Shown piece by piece: positions 15,867 to 25,191 of a DNA stretch of 64,000 nucleotides. The stretch comes from an uncultured Actinomycetes bacterium (GTDB taxonomy: Bacteria > Actinomycetota > Acidimicrobiia > Acidimicrobiales > Ilumatobacteraceae): contig CALBSD010000041.1 in the NCBI GenBank assembly GCA_937927625.1, forward strand, positions 61,631 through 125,630, written 5' to 3'. Position 1 is the first letter of the stretch, and each line of letters starts with the position of its first letter. Under the pieces are notes generated by a model. That model made no database searches, had not been told where the DNA came from, and was given only the letters and a program-made list of their open reading frames with translations. Both the position numbers and the translations under genes were made by a program.

Positions 15867-17906
15867 ATGCGCAGACACTTTCTCACTTATTTGGCCCTGT
15901 CGACCATGTCGATTGCTCAACCAATTCTTGATTTGTATGGCAAGAACCCCACAGTTTTCTCGGCTGCCAAATTGTCCTCGCTGGAAGTTGCGTTCTTTGT
16001 TCTGATTGTTGTTTTGATACCGGCGCTTTTGGCAACAGCTCTAGACCGCGCCACTCGTTTCTTCGGTCCAAAGGTCAATGAAGCGACTCGGTTATGGCTG
16101 ATTGCGTTCCTTTCATTCCTCTTAGGCATCGCCGTAGCACGTTGGGTTCATGTCAGCGGAAATCTTGGTGCTTTTGGTCTTGGCTTTTTCTTCGCAGCAG
16201 TGCTTCCGATTGCTTATGACCGTAAGAAGGCAATCCGTGAGTGGTCCCGTTGGTTGTCGGTGTTATCCATTGCCGTTACGGCAAGCGTGGTGTTGCAGTT
16301 GCAACCCATTCTCTTCGAGTCGAACGGGCCAGCATCTGATGCTGTGATCGCAAAGAAGGATGTCACTGTTTTGCAGGTGGTGTTTGATGAGTTCCCGTTG
16401 TATTCGTTGTTGGGTGCAGATGGAAAAATTAATGCAGAGCGATTCCCAGGATTTGCAGAACTTGCGAATGGTTCCACGTGGTACCGCAACAATGTGGCTG
16501 AATCGAACTTTACTCATCAAGCAGTACCGGCAATCTTGTCGTCGTCGATTCCAAAGCAATCAGGTGGGCCATTTCTTGCTGAATACCCGAAGAACATCTT
16601 CACACTCTTTGCAGGAAAGACGACTGTGGGTGGTATTGAACCTGTAACAAGTTTGTGTCCGAAGAATGTTTGCAAGAACACTTCTACTGCAAATGCCGCT
16701 TTCGAATTTGGCCGCTTCAAAAAGTTTTTGCGCGACGCGAGTTACGTCTATGGGCAACGTGTGTTGCCTCCAATCTTGCGTAGTCATATTCCATCGATTG
16801 AAGGAACTTGGGGCGGTTTTGGGGCTGTAGCAAACAAGTTCAAAGAGCAATTCGATGTTGGTGCGCTATCGCAAGTGGATTCACTGAACGAGGGCGTGAA
16901 GTCGTTGACGGATGACAAGGGATCGCGTGTACAGGTAGTTCACGCTCTGTTACCGCATGCGCCGTGGCGCATCACGCCAGACCACCGTGTTGCACCTTTG
17001 TCGAATTCAATCTCAACGTCCAACCCGGAGAGCGAAGACGGCATTAGAGATACGTATCAAACGTTCCTCTACCAAGTAGGTGCTGCGGATCGGGCAATGG
17101 CGAAAGTGGTCGCTGACTTAAAGGCTGCGGGCCGGTGGGACAAGACAATGGTGGTTGTAACAGCAGATCATGGAATTTCATTTATTCCGACACTGCCTCA
17201 ACGTCATACAGATTTCACAGAACAAGATGCAGTGAACGACATCTATCGAGTTCCGACATTCATTAAATATCCAGGACAGAAATCTGGTGTTGTGAGTGAT
17301 TGTGCGATGACAAATCTTGATTTGTTACCGACAATCATCGAGGTGACAGGCACCAAGACATCGTGGAAGTTTGCAGGCTCATCTATTGCGTCGTCCTGCC
17401 CAAGTAATCGTGTTCGCCGTGTTGTCTCTGCAACGGGTGAAACATCGGTATTGAAGGATGGTTTTGAGAAGGCAGTTGAGCGCGCGGCGCACTATGCCAC
17501 GGTTGTCTCCAACATTGGGCCCGCTCGTCGCGTCGCAGCTGTTGGTCTTTCGGCTGAATTGATTGGACGACCCATTGCATCTTCCGAATTGAACTCAATA
17601 GTGACTGCATGGACAATGAATCAAAAGGCCATGTTCTCCAATGTCTCTGATGAACGCGGTGCACGAGTGCCTTCGTTGTTGACTGGACTGGTTCGAATTA
17701 ATGGTTCGTTTGACGAGGGCACCGAAGGCATCATTGCGGTGGATGGAATTGCGGCTGGTGTGATTGGTGAATTGTCTGGGGCTCGTGGTTTGGTTTCCTA
17801 CACCGCAATTCTTGATTACACGTTGCTCACGAAGGGTTCACATTCGGTGGAACTGTTTATTCGTGATGCAAATGGTGTGGTCACCAAAGCAGTCTCAGCT
17901 AAATAG
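15867..17906 (+). CDS. Membrane sulfatase/alkaline-phosphatase-superfamily enzyme
   Basis: This 679-residue protein has several N-terminal membrane helices (about residues 1-165) followed by an exported catalytic domain of the sulfatase fold. TVLQVVFDEFP carries the metal-binding Asp/Glu start, NFTHQAVPAILSS is the nucleophile region, and VVTADHGISF is the second metal site. A roughly 200-residue C-terminal domain has no recognisable motif. LTA-synthase-like and phosphoglycerol/phosphoethanolamine transferases share this plan, so it may modify an envelope polymer. The start at ATG 15867 (or GTG 15864) has AAAGGG upstream. The same frame stays open back to 15666 but there overlaps the SGNH gene. 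It is divergent from the SGNH hydrolase, 28 bases away. Confidence 0.82.
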   Translation: MRRHFLTYLALSTMSIAQPILDLYGKNPTVFSAAKLSSLEVAFFVLIVVLIPALLATALDRATRFFGPKVNEATRLWLIAFLSFLLGIAVARWVHVSGNLGAFGLGFFFAAVLPIAYDRKKAIREWSRWLSVLSIAVTASVVLQLQPILFESNGPASDAVIAKKDVTVLQVVFDEFPLYSLLGADGKINAERFPGFAELANGSTWYRNNVAESNFTHQAVPAILSSSIPKQSGGPFLAEYPKNIFTLFAGKTTVGGIEPVTSLCPKNVCKNTSTANAAFEFGRFKKFLRDASYVYGQRVLPPILRSHIPSIEGTWGGFGAVANKFKEQFDVGALSQVDSLNEGVKSLTDDKGSRVQVVHALLPHAPWRITPDHRVAPLSNSISTSNPESEDGIRDTYQTFLYQVGAADRAMAKVVADLKAAGRWDKTMVVVTADHGISFIPTLPQRHTDFTEQDAVNDIYRVPTFIKYPGQKSGVVSDCAMTNLDLLPTIIEVTGTKTSWKFAGSSIASSCPSNRVRRVVSATGETSVLKDGFEKAVERAAHYATVVSNIGPARRVAAVGLSAELIGRPIASSELNSIVTAWTMNQKAMFSNVSDERGARVPSLLTGLVRINGSFDEGTEGIIAVDGIAAGVIGELSGARGLVSYTAILDYTLLTKGSHSVELFIRDANGVVTKAVSAK

Positions 17907-17914
17907 TTTCGCAA

Positions 17915-20176
17915 TTAAAAAGTGGTGCGTGCTCGCCACGCATCTAGATCTTGCAGTTGGCGAACCACTGCGGGGACATCTGCAACGGCAATTGGCCGAC
18001 TGATGAAGTATCCCTGCGCTTTATTGCAGTGCATGGATGCCAGGGCGTTGAGTTGGTCTTTGTTCTCAATTCCTTCAGCAACGATGTCTGCACCCATTGC
18101 ATTGGCCATTGCGATAATCGTGCGCACCAAATTGCGTGTGCTTTCCTCAGTGGAGAGGTGCTGAACAAATGCTCGGTCAATTTTGACGCACTGAATTGGA
18201 AACTTCTGTAAGAGCGAAAGCGAGCTATATCCGGTTCCAAAGTCGTCAATAGCAATTCGCACACCAAGAGAATTAAGGCGGCGTAGTGCGGATAACGCCT
18301 GCGTTGCCTCGGTAATCATCACGGACTCGGTCACTTCGAGCCAGAGTTGTTCAGCCGGAATACCAGAAGACGCCAAGGCTTCGCTGACAATGGAGACGAA
18401 TTGCGGATCATGAAGTTGGCGTGGGGACACATTGACGCTGATGGTGGTGATGGGAGAAACAACATCGGTGTCGATCCAATGACGTAGTTGTGAGAGTGCG
18501 TCATTAAGCGCCCACGAACCAAGAGGAACGATTGTTCCTGTTTCCTCGGCGATGGGAATGAAGTCTGACGGAGGAACGATCGAGCCGTCGCCCCGATCCC
18601 ATCGCATGAGGGCTTCAAAGCCAACCACGATGCCGAGATCAATATCGATGATTGGTTGATGAACGAGATGTAACTCTTTGCGTTCCAGGGCGCGATACAA
18701 GGCTGTTTCAACGTCAAGGCGCTTTGACACTTTTTCCAGCATTGAATCATCGAAAAGCGCAATGCAGTTTCGCCCTGCGGCTTTGGCCCGGTACATGGCA
18801 GTATCGGCATGGCGCATCAGGTCGTCCGCGGAAAGATCGACTCCTTTGGGCGAGTAAGCAACGCCAATGCTCGCTGTCACGAACATGTCGCCCTCAGGGG
18901 TGTGTACCGGTTCGCGGAATGCATCCAAGACAGTTTCTGCGAGAAGCACAGATTGTGTAGGGCTTTCCGTTGTTGCATCGAGCACAACAAACTCATCGCC
19001 AGCAATTCGGGCAACCGTTGCATGAGCGGGAACTGCGGCAATTAATCGTGACGCCACCATGGTGAGCACATTGTCGCCAATGGAATGACCGAGAGAATCA
19101 TTGATGTTTTTGAATCGGTCAACATCGATGAAGAGAACGGAGGGTTGTCGTGACGTGCGCCAAGCCTGTTGTACCGCACTTTCGATGTATTCAAGCATCA
19201 AGATTCGGTTGGGCAGACCGGTGAGTGAGTCAGTGAGTGCACTCTTGATGAGATGTTCCTGAGTGCGTGCATTTGCGCGAACCGACTGAATCACTCGAAT
19301 CATCACGACGATTGCGAGGACGGAAACAGAGGCAGTTCGAACGACGCGGTCTTGTGTGTCGAATGGATCGGTGACCGCAAGAACCACAATCGGTGCGATG
19401 AGAGACGCAGTTGTCGTGACAAGTCTCGTCATGAGCGGAGGTGAGGTGCGACTAGTACCCGTCGTAAAGATGTGGCGAACCGTGGGATGTATAAAACCTG
19501 CAGCTGCAAAACCGCAGGTCACGATGAACGGCGTCGTATACGTGGTGGTTGAAATCGCAAAATCATGACGGAATGACATTGCCCGCAAAACAATGCCAAT
19601 AAGCCCAAGGAAGACAGCCAAGCCGAAGAAGCCCACTGAGGGTGATGGTGCTGATTCGGAAAACAGCAGAGTGGCAAGCAAGAACAACACCACCACTGCT
19701 GCCCCCAACGTTGAGGCTCTGAGAATAGTGATTGCAGATCCGCTGGATTCTTGAATTGCTGGTTGTACGAGAACGACCCAGATGAGAACCCAAGCGCCAA
19801 GACCAACGATGAGCCCATCAGCAAGAACATTCGATGCTCGTGGGCCGAGTCGGCGGCGGACGAAGACCACGAGGCCAGCGACGAGAACTAGTTGCGAGGA
19901 AAGAAACAGTGATTCCGTCCAAGTTGTGCTGTTTTGATCGATAAACGATTTGAAGGACGTTGCTACAAGAACAATCGTGGTGGTCGAAGTAGCAATGAGG
20001 CTGAGGGGTGGTCGATGGACTGTGATTCCTGCCAGGATGCCCACAATTGCCAGGAGGATGGCAGAGATGGCAAAGGGGGAGTCCACACTGTGGCTACTCA
20101 GGCCATGAAGGCATGCAAGTGCGATGCCGGCAACTGCGGCGACCCAAGCTAAGGCTGCTAATGCCCTACGCGCCAC
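17915..20176 (-). CDS. Membrane-bound GGDEF-EAL cyclic-di-GMP protein
   Basis: This 753-residue protein has about eight N-terminal membrane segments (residues 1-295). A GGDEF domain follows (TDSLTGLPNR at 315, IDVDRFKNINDS, active-site loop AGDEF at 393-397, a permitted variant of GGDEF), then an EAL domain (FEAL at 520-523, LWLEVTES, DDFGTGYSSLSLL, CVKIDR, VAEGIE). All EAL metal-site segments look intact, so phosphodiesterase activity is likely; cyclase activity is possible. The membrane part may be a MASE-like sensor. The start is GTG 20176 with GAGGTT upstream. It converges with the sulfatase-like gene, 8 bases apart, and is divergent from phoH. Confidence 0.92.
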   Translation of the reverse strand: MARRALAALAWVAAVAGIALACLHGLSSHSVDSPFAISAILLAIVGILAGITVHRPPLSLIATSTTTIVLVATSFKSFIDQNSTTWTESLFLSSQLVLVAGLVVFVRRRLGPRASNVLADGLIVGLGAWVLIWVVLVQPAIQESSGSAITILRASTLGAAVVVLFLLATLLFSESAPSPSVGFFGLAVFLGLIGIVLRAMSFRHDFAISTTTYTTPFIVTCGFAAAGFIHPTVRHIFTTGTSRTSPPLMTRLVTTTASLIAPIVVLAVTDPFDTQDRVVRTASVSVLAIVVMIRVIQSVRANARTQEHLIKSALTDSLTGLPNRILMLEYIESAVQQAWRTSRQPSVLFIDVDRFKNINDSLGHSIGDNVLTMVASRLIAAVPAHATVARIAGDEFVVLDATTESPTQSVLLAETVLDAFREPVHTPEGDMFVTASIGVAYSPKGVDLSADDLMRHADTAMYRAKAAGRNCIALFDDSMLEKVSKRLDVETALYRALERKELHLVHQPIIDIDLGIVVGFEALMRWDRGDGSIVPPSDFIPIAEETGTIVPLGSWALNDALSQLRHWIDTDVVSPITTISVNVSPRQLHDPQFVSIVSEALASSGIPAEQLWLEVTESVMITEATQALSALRRLNSLGVRIAIDDFGTGYSSLSLLQKFPIQCVKIDRAFVQHLSTEESTRNLVRTIIAMANAMGADIVAEGIENKDQLNALASMHCNKAQGYFISRPIAVADVPAVVRQLQDLDAWRARTTF

Positions 20177-20258
20177 GAGAACCTCATTTCGGCATAGTGC
20201 GACTGCCCGATACGAACGAATATGAAGGTACTACGGGTTGTTTGTCTGACGGTGGAAT

Positions 20259-20272
20259 CCTCACCCCTGAGG
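20259..20272. promoter_or_regulatory. Inverted repeat in the phoH/GGDEF-EAL divergent gap
   Basis: A perfect 5-4-5 repeat (CCTCA cccc TGAGG) lies in the 119-base gap between the divergent GGDEF-EAL gene and phoH, 23 bases before the phoH ATG. It could be an operator or a leader hairpin. The gap otherwise shows no open frame worth calling. Confidence 0.3.
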
Positions 20273-20295
20273 CACCCTCGGTAGGCTCATGAGAA

Positions 20296-21288
20296 ATGAC
20301 AACTGTTGCGCCCACCATCACGGTCGTAGTTCCCGGATCCCATCTCATGGCAGAACTACTTGGTCAACGCGACGAATTGTTGCGTCGGGTGGAAGAGGCC
20401 TTCCCCGATGTGTCGGTGGTAGTTCGTGGGAATGAAATCAATTGCGCCGGTCCACGTGCGCATCAGGTGGGGAAGCTTTTCGAAGAAATGGTTCTTCTCC
20501 TGCAACGTGGCGAGAAGCTTGACCAATCCGTGATGGACAGAAGCATTGTGATGGTTCGTGCCGAACAGCGCCCCAGCACAATCCTGACCGATGACATTCT
20601 CAAAGGTTCTCGTGGACGCATGGTTCGCCCGAAGACGGCGGGTCAAAAGCGTTACGTCGATGCGATTCGCAATAACACCATTACGTTCGGCATCGGTCCA
20701 GCAGGTACGGGTAAGAGTTGGCTGGCTGTCGCGATGGCTGTTCAGGCATTGCACGCACGGCAGGTCCAGCGCATCATCCTGACTCGTCCCGCAGTGGAAG
20801 CGGGTGAACGATTGGGATTCCTGCCTGGTGACCTCATGGCAAAGATTGACCCGTATCTGCGTCCGCTGTATGACGCTCTGTATGACATGGTCGATGCTGA
20901 AGCTGCTCAGAAATTAATTGAACGTCAAACGATCGAAGTGGCTCCACTTGCATTCATGCGTGGACGTACTTTGAATAATTCATTCATCATTCTTGACGAA
21001 GCGCAGAACACAACTCCAGAACAGATGAAGATGTTTCTCACCAGAATTGGTTTTGGTTCCAAGGTTGTTGTCACTGGTGACATTTCTCAGATTGACGTTC
21101 CCGATGGTCGCAGTGGATTGGTCGGACTGGAGAAGAAGTTGGGCGAGATCGATTCGCTTGAGTTTGTGCGCCTTGATGGTTCCGATGTAGTCCGCCATCG
21201 GATAGTTGCAGACATTGTCGCAGCATATGAGAAGCACACATCATCGTCTGAAGAGTCACGCTCACGCAGAGGTTCTCATCGTGGGTGA
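20296..21288 (+). CDS. phoH: PhoH-like ATPase
   Basis: This 330-residue cytoplasmic ATPase of the PhoH family is commonly paired with ybeY and implicated in RNA/ribosome metabolism. A KH-like N-terminal region (about residues 10-75) precedes the P-loop GPAGTGKS (134-141). Walker B appears as FIILDEAQN, and sensor segments VVTGDISQIDVP and GSDVVRH follow. The C-terminus is basic (SRSRRGSHRG) and overlaps the ybeY start by 8 bases. The order phoH-ybeY-corC is widely conserved, supporting the call. Confidence 0.95.
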   Translation: MTTVAPTITVVVPGSHLMAELLGQRDELLRRVEEAFPDVSVVVRGNEINCAGPRAHQVGKLFEEMVLLLQRGEKLDQSVMDRSIVMVRAEQRPSTILTDDILKGSRGRMVRPKTAGQKRYVDAIRNNTITFGIGPAGTGKSWLAVAMAVQALHARQVQRIILTRPAVEAGERLGFLPGDLMAKIDPYLRPLYDALYDMVDAEAAQKLIERQTIEVAPLAFMRGRTLNNSFIILDEAQNTTPEQMKMFLTRIGFGSKVVVTGDISQIDVPDGRSGLVGLEKKLGEIDSLEFVRLDGSDVVRHRIVADIVAAYEKHTSSSEESRSRRGSHRG

Positions 21289-21874
21289 AAATCATCCAAA
21301 GATTGATGTGCCCAAACGTGCGGGTGGTGACGGAGTGCCCGAAGTTTTTTGTTCAGATGAACAAGATGCAATGGAAATTGATCTTGAGCGCTGGCGTCTC
21401 TTGGCGATTGCAACTTTGCAATCTCAGGGAGTTCGTGGAGCGTGTGAACTCTCCTTGTTCTTTGTTGATGAGACAACAATTGCCGACTTGAATTCCGAGC
21501 ACATGGGTAAAGTCGGCCCCACTGATGTCCTTGCCTTTCCGCTTGATGGAGTGGAGGTCGCAGAGATGCAAGGCCCTGGTGCTCTCACACGCGGTCCATC
21601 AAGGCCGCACCCAGATCATGATGACATGCCGACTTTGCTAGGCGATGTACTGGTATGTCCTTCAATTGCAGCGAAGCAAGCGCCGACACATGCTGGAACC
21701 GTTGACGACGAACTGGCGCTTCTGGTGGTTCATGGATGCCTTCACGTACTTGGTTTTGACCATGACACCGAAGACGCTCTCACGCAGATGCGTGCAATCG
21801 AAGTTGCCGTGCTTTCTGAACATCATTGGCGAGGACCTGCGCCCGAAGGATTTCGACAAGGACATGACGAATGA
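21281..21874 (+). CDS. ybeY: Endoribonuclease YbeY
   Basis: This 197-residue metal-dependent RNase is involved in 16S rRNA maturation and ribosome quality control in bacteria. The zinc motif HGCLHVLGFDH has the three conserved His residues of the family. LSLFFVDETTIADLN and the TDVLAFPLD segment match the YbeY core. I place the start at GTG 21281 (AGAGG upstream, overlap with phoH); a longer frame from 21206 lies inside phoH. About 25 residues between the core strands (GPGALTRGPSRPHPDHDDM) are an insertion compared with short YbeYs. Confidence 0.93.
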   Translation: MGENHPKIDVPKRAGGDGVPEVFCSDEQDAMEIDLERWRLLAIATLQSQGVRGACELSLFFVDETTIADLNSEHMGKVGPTDVLAFPLDGVEVAEMQGPGALTRGPSRPHPDHDDMPTLLGDVLVCPSIAAKQAPTHAGTVDDELALLVVHGCLHVLGFDHDTEDALTQMRAIEVAVLSEHHWRGPAPEGFRQGHDE

Positions 21875-23154
21875 TTGCAAATAGCCCCACGTCGGCTGAC
21901 TGGTGGATGCTGATCGCAATCGGTGTGCTTCTCCTGTTTTTGGTGGTCTTCTCCATTGCCGAGATGGGCCTGTCTCGAATGTCGAAGCCCAAGGCGCAAG
22001 CGCTTGCCGATTCAGGGGTCAAGGGCGGCAAATCTCTTCTCACTTTGGTGAAGAACCCAGAGCGTTGGGTGAATCCACTGTTGTTGTCGGTGAATGTTTG
22101 TCAAACAGTGCAAGCGACATTGACGGGTGTTGTTGCAGGCAGGTTGTTCGGCGCTGCAGGTGTTGTGATTGGTGTGCTGCTGAACGTCGTTGTGTTCTTC
22201 GTATTCGCAGAGGCAGTTCCTAAAACGTATGCAGTGATTCATTCGGACCGTGCGGCGCTCTCTACTGCACCCCTCATTTCCGGTCTTTCAAAATTCTGGC
22301 CTCTTCGCAAGATGTCTCAGGCGCTGATTGGACTCACCAATGTCGTCGTCAAAGGAAAGGGTCTCGAGCAGGGTCCTTTCATTGGAGAGCAAGAGTTTCT
22401 CGGCATTGTGGAAGCTGCCGCTGAAGAAGAAATTATTGAGCATGAAGAACGGGAGCTCATTGAGTCGATCATCGAGTTCGGAGACACAGTCGTGCGTGAG
22501 ATCATGCGCCCTCGTCCAGATGTCATTCATGTTGATGCTGGGACAACTGTCGATGCTGCACTCGACGAAGCATTTGAACACGGAGTCAGTCGTTTGCCGG
22601 TGATGCACGAAGACGAAGAGGGCAATCAGGACGTGCTCGGCGTCGCATACGCAAAAGACCTCATGATTCGAAGCCGTGCCGGTGGCGGTGCAGAACTCGT
22701 TGACTCTCTCGTGCGTCCTGCAGTGGTGATTCCCGAATCAAAACCTGTTTCCAAGTTGATGCGGGAAATGCAGCGGGATCATTTCCACATGGCAATCGTT
22801 GCGGACGAATACGGAAGTATCGCTGGGCTTGTGACGTTGGAAGATTGTCTTGAAGAACTTGTCGGTGAAATTATCGATGAGCACGACGATGAAACAGCGA
22901 TGATTCGACAACTACCCAATGGAATCTCTTTAGTAGATGCAGGATTATCCATTTCTGATTTCAATGATCATTTCAAAGTTGCGCTCGATGACGAAGAATT
23001 CGACACTGTTGGTGGCTTTATGTTCGGTGCGTTTGAACACGTTCCAACAGTTGGTGAATCCATAGATGTTGATGGGTGGAAACTGGAAGCAGAAGAAATC
23101 GAAGGACGCCGCATCACGACAGTTCGTGTGTCGCCAATTGTTCCACTGGATTAA
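21871..23154 (+). CDS. corC: CNNM/CorC-family transporter-like protein with CBS domains
   Basis: This 427-residue protein has an N-terminal CNNM/DUF21 membrane domain (about residues 1-185), a CBS pair (about 205-330) and a C-terminal CorC_HlyC domain (about 340-425). The order is typical of the HlyC/CorC family linked to Mg/Co homeostasis. Key segments are IMRPRPDVIHVDAG, RLPVMHEDEEGNQDVLGV, and IVADEYGSIAGLVTLEDCLEELVGEI. The ATG overlaps the ybeY stop (ATGA). The TAA overlaps the menE stop on the other strand through the shared bases TTAA at 23151-23154. Confidence 0.92.
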   Translation: MIANSPTSADWWMLIAIGVLLLFLVVFSIAEMGLSRMSKPKAQALADSGVKGGKSLLTLVKNPERWVNPLLLSVNVCQTVQATLTGVVAGRLFGAAGVVIGVLLNVVVFFVFAEAVPKTYAVIHSDRAALSTAPLISGLSKFWPLRKMSQALIGLTNVVVKGKGLEQGPFIGEQEFLGIVEAAAEEEIIEHEERELIESIIEFGDTVVREIMRPRPDVIHVDAGTTVDAALDEAFEHGVSRLPVMHEDEEGNQDVLGVAYAKDLMIRSRAGGGAELVDSLVRPAVVIPESKPVSKLMREMQRDHFHMAIVADEYGSIAGLVTLEDCLEELVGEIIDEHDDETAMIRQLPNGISLVDAGLSISDFNDHFKVALDDEEFDTVGGFMFGAFEHVPTVGESIDVDGWKLEAEEIEGRRITTVRVSPIVPLD

Positions 23155-24254
23155 CTGATTGATGCGATCAGTTCGCTGCGCTTCGGTTTACCTAGGGCAG
23201 TGCGGGGAATCTCTTGAACGAAATACACCTGCTTTGGTGCGCAATGCGTTGGCAGAACTGATTTCACAGACTCTCGAATTTCTTCAAGACTGAGCGATGC
23301 GTCGGTCACAATCCAAGCAGTGACAACTTGGCCCCACTCTGCATCCTTCACGCCTGCGACACAAACATCTTTGACATTCGTTGTTTTTCGAATGGCCTCT
23401 TCGACAGCTTCGGGCCACACATTTTCGCCGCCCGAAATGATGAGGTCTCCTTCTCGACCTTCGACCGATAACACTCCATTGGTGAAGGTGCCGATATCAC
23501 CGGTACGGAGCCATCCATCGACATCAACAGGCGATGTTTCATCTCTATATCCACGCAGCAGCATTGGTGCGCGTAGATAAATGATTGAGTCACGTATTTC
23601 AATCTCAACGCCATCAAGTGGGACTCCGTCGTAGACGACTCCGCTTCCTGTCTCTGTCATGCCATAGGTGGTGACACTGTTTGAGGGTCTATTCGCAGGG
23701 GGCTTCGAACCACCAAGAACGATGGTGCGAAATTTGGATGCGTCCACTCGTTGTAATGCGGTGCCGACGAGCGAAACCAAGGTGGCTCCATTTCGTGCAG
23801 CGCTGTTATAGGCCTCAACAGTGAAAGAGGGGACAGCGATGACGGGGGTTCCAGTGACAATGCTTCGCATGAGGACGCTGAACCCGCCGACGTGCGAAGG
23901 AGGAAGGCAGGCGAGCCAGATGTCATCGCTAGTGATATTGAGCCGAGAACTCGTGGCGATTGCGCTCGCGTTAACCGCATCGTGAGTCAGAACCACCGCC
24001 TTTGGGTTTCCGGTGGTTCCGCTGGTTGCCACGACGACTGCATCGCCCGATTCGATGGGACTCCCGTCGTACCGAGCCTCCTCTGTGCTTGTCGCAATGC
24101 GTGTCGGACCGACAGCGTTGAGAACGACTCGGCGTGCTGGGGCGGGGAGTCGTTGATCGAGGGGAAAGACAGCATCGCCAACATCCCAGGCCCGACGAAT
24201 ACGGTCGACCATCTCCGGGCCACACGGCATATCCAGGCAGATGAGTTCGTTCAC
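23151..24254 (-). CDS. menE: o-Succinylbenzoate-CoA ligase
   Basis: This 367-residue ANL-family ligase is shorter than ordinary acyl-CoA synthetases, as MenE often is in actinobacteria. Motifs are VATSGTTGNPKAVVLTH (P-loop), TYGMTETGSG, LRTGDIG, GREGDLIISGGENVWP, and catalytic Lys in TALGKPKR. MenE activates o-succinylbenzoate for ring closure by MenB. Context (menA, menH, menD, menF, menG in the next 6 kb) drives the naming. The start is GTG 24254 with a weak ribosome site. It is divergent from menA. Confidence 0.85.
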   Translation of the reverse strand: MNELICLDMPCGPEMVDRIRRAWDVGDAVFPLDQRLPAPARRVVLNAVGPTRIATSTEEARYDGSPIESGDAVVVATSGTTGNPKAVVLTHDAVNASAIATSSRLNITSDDIWLACLPPSHVGGFSVLMRSIVTGTPVIAVPSFTVEAYNSAARNGATLVSLVGTALQRVDASKFRTIVLGGSKPPANRPSNSVTTYGMTETGSGVVYDGVPLDGVEIEIRDSIIYLRAPMLLRGYRDETSPVDVDGWLRTGDIGTFTNGVLSVEGREGDLIISGGENVWPEAVEEAIRKTTNVKDVCVAGVKDAEWGQVVTAWIVTDASLSLEEIRESVKSVLPTHCAPKQVYFVQEIPRTALGKPKRSELIASIS

Positions 24255-24288
24255 CGTTTCAGGCTATGGGAGGTGCGACACTTGACCA

Positions 24289-25191
24289 ATGAATAACGCG
24301 ATGCCACCGACAAATTTGGGATGGAAGAAGTGGGTATTGGGGGCTCGTCCCCGCACGCTTCCCGCGGCTGTGGTCCCAGTCTTGGTCGGTGCTGCATGTG
24401 CCTCGTCAGATTCGCCAGTGTGGTGGAGAGTTTCTTTGACTCTGGTCGTCAGTCTTGCCTTGCAGGTCGGCGTGAATTACGCCAATGACTATTCCGATGG
24501 CATCAAAGGCACTGATGCAGTGCGAGTGGGGCCCCTTCGTCTCGTCGGTTCTGGAGTCGCAAGTGCTTCGTCGGTAAAGCGAGCAGCCTTTTTGGCGTTT
24601 GGAGTTGCAGCTGTCGCTGGATTAGTCCTTGCGCTGGTCACAACATTCTGGCTCATCGCTGTTGGTGTTGCAGCAATTGTTGCAGCGTGGACCTACACCG
24701 GCGGACCGCGACCATACGGTTATGCAGGTCTAGGCGAAGTCTTCGTCTTTGTGTTCTTCGGCCTGGTTGCCACCGTCGGTACGCAGTATGTGGTGAGCGA
24801 GCACTTCACCTCAACAGGTTGGATAGCCAGTGTTGTTGTCGGTTGTTATGCCTGTGCGTTGTTGGTGGTGAATAACCTGCGAGATATCCCTGGTGACACT
24901 GAAGCAAACAAGCGCACACTTGCCGTCAAGTTGGGCGATGCAAGAACGCGTCAGTTCTTCGCGCTGTTGGTTGTTGTTGCTGCCGTCGGGATCATCGTGG
25001 TGGGTCTGCAGACACAGCTTTATGCGCTGTTCGGTTTAGTCGGTGTGATTGCAACACGGCCGGCACTGAACGACATTGCTCGTGGTGCAAAAGGTCGCGA
25101 TCTCATTCCTGTACTTGGCGCAGTAGGTCGCGCTCAAATGATTTTGGCTGTCACCTTCACAACTGGAATCCTCATTGCACTAAATGCGTGA
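24289..25191 (+). CDS. menA: 1,4-Dihydroxy-2-naphthoate polyprenyltransferase
   Basis: This 300-residue integral membrane protein of the UbiA superfamily attaches the polyprenyl chain to dihydroxynaphthoate in menaquinone synthesis. The first aspartate motif is NYANDYSDGIKGTD; the second is NNLRDIPGDTEANKRTLAVKLGD. Eight to nine hydrophobic segments are visible. It is divergent from menE (34-base gap) and its 3' end overlaps the menH stop by 12 bases. Confidence 0.93.
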   Translation: MNNAMPPTNLGWKKWVLGARPRTLPAAVVPVLVGAACASSDSPVWWRVSLTLVVSLALQVGVNYANDYSDGIKGTDAVRVGPLRLVGSGVASASSVKRAAFLAFGVAAVAGLVLALVTTFWLIAVGVAAIVAAWTYTGGPRPYGYAGLGEVFVFVFFGLVATVGTQYVVSEHFTSTGWIASVVVGCYACALLVVNNLRDIPGDTEANKRTLAVKLGDARTRQFFALLVVVAAVGIIVVGLQTQLYALFGLVGVIATRPALNDIARGAKGRDLIPVLGAVGRAQMILAVTFTTGILIALNA

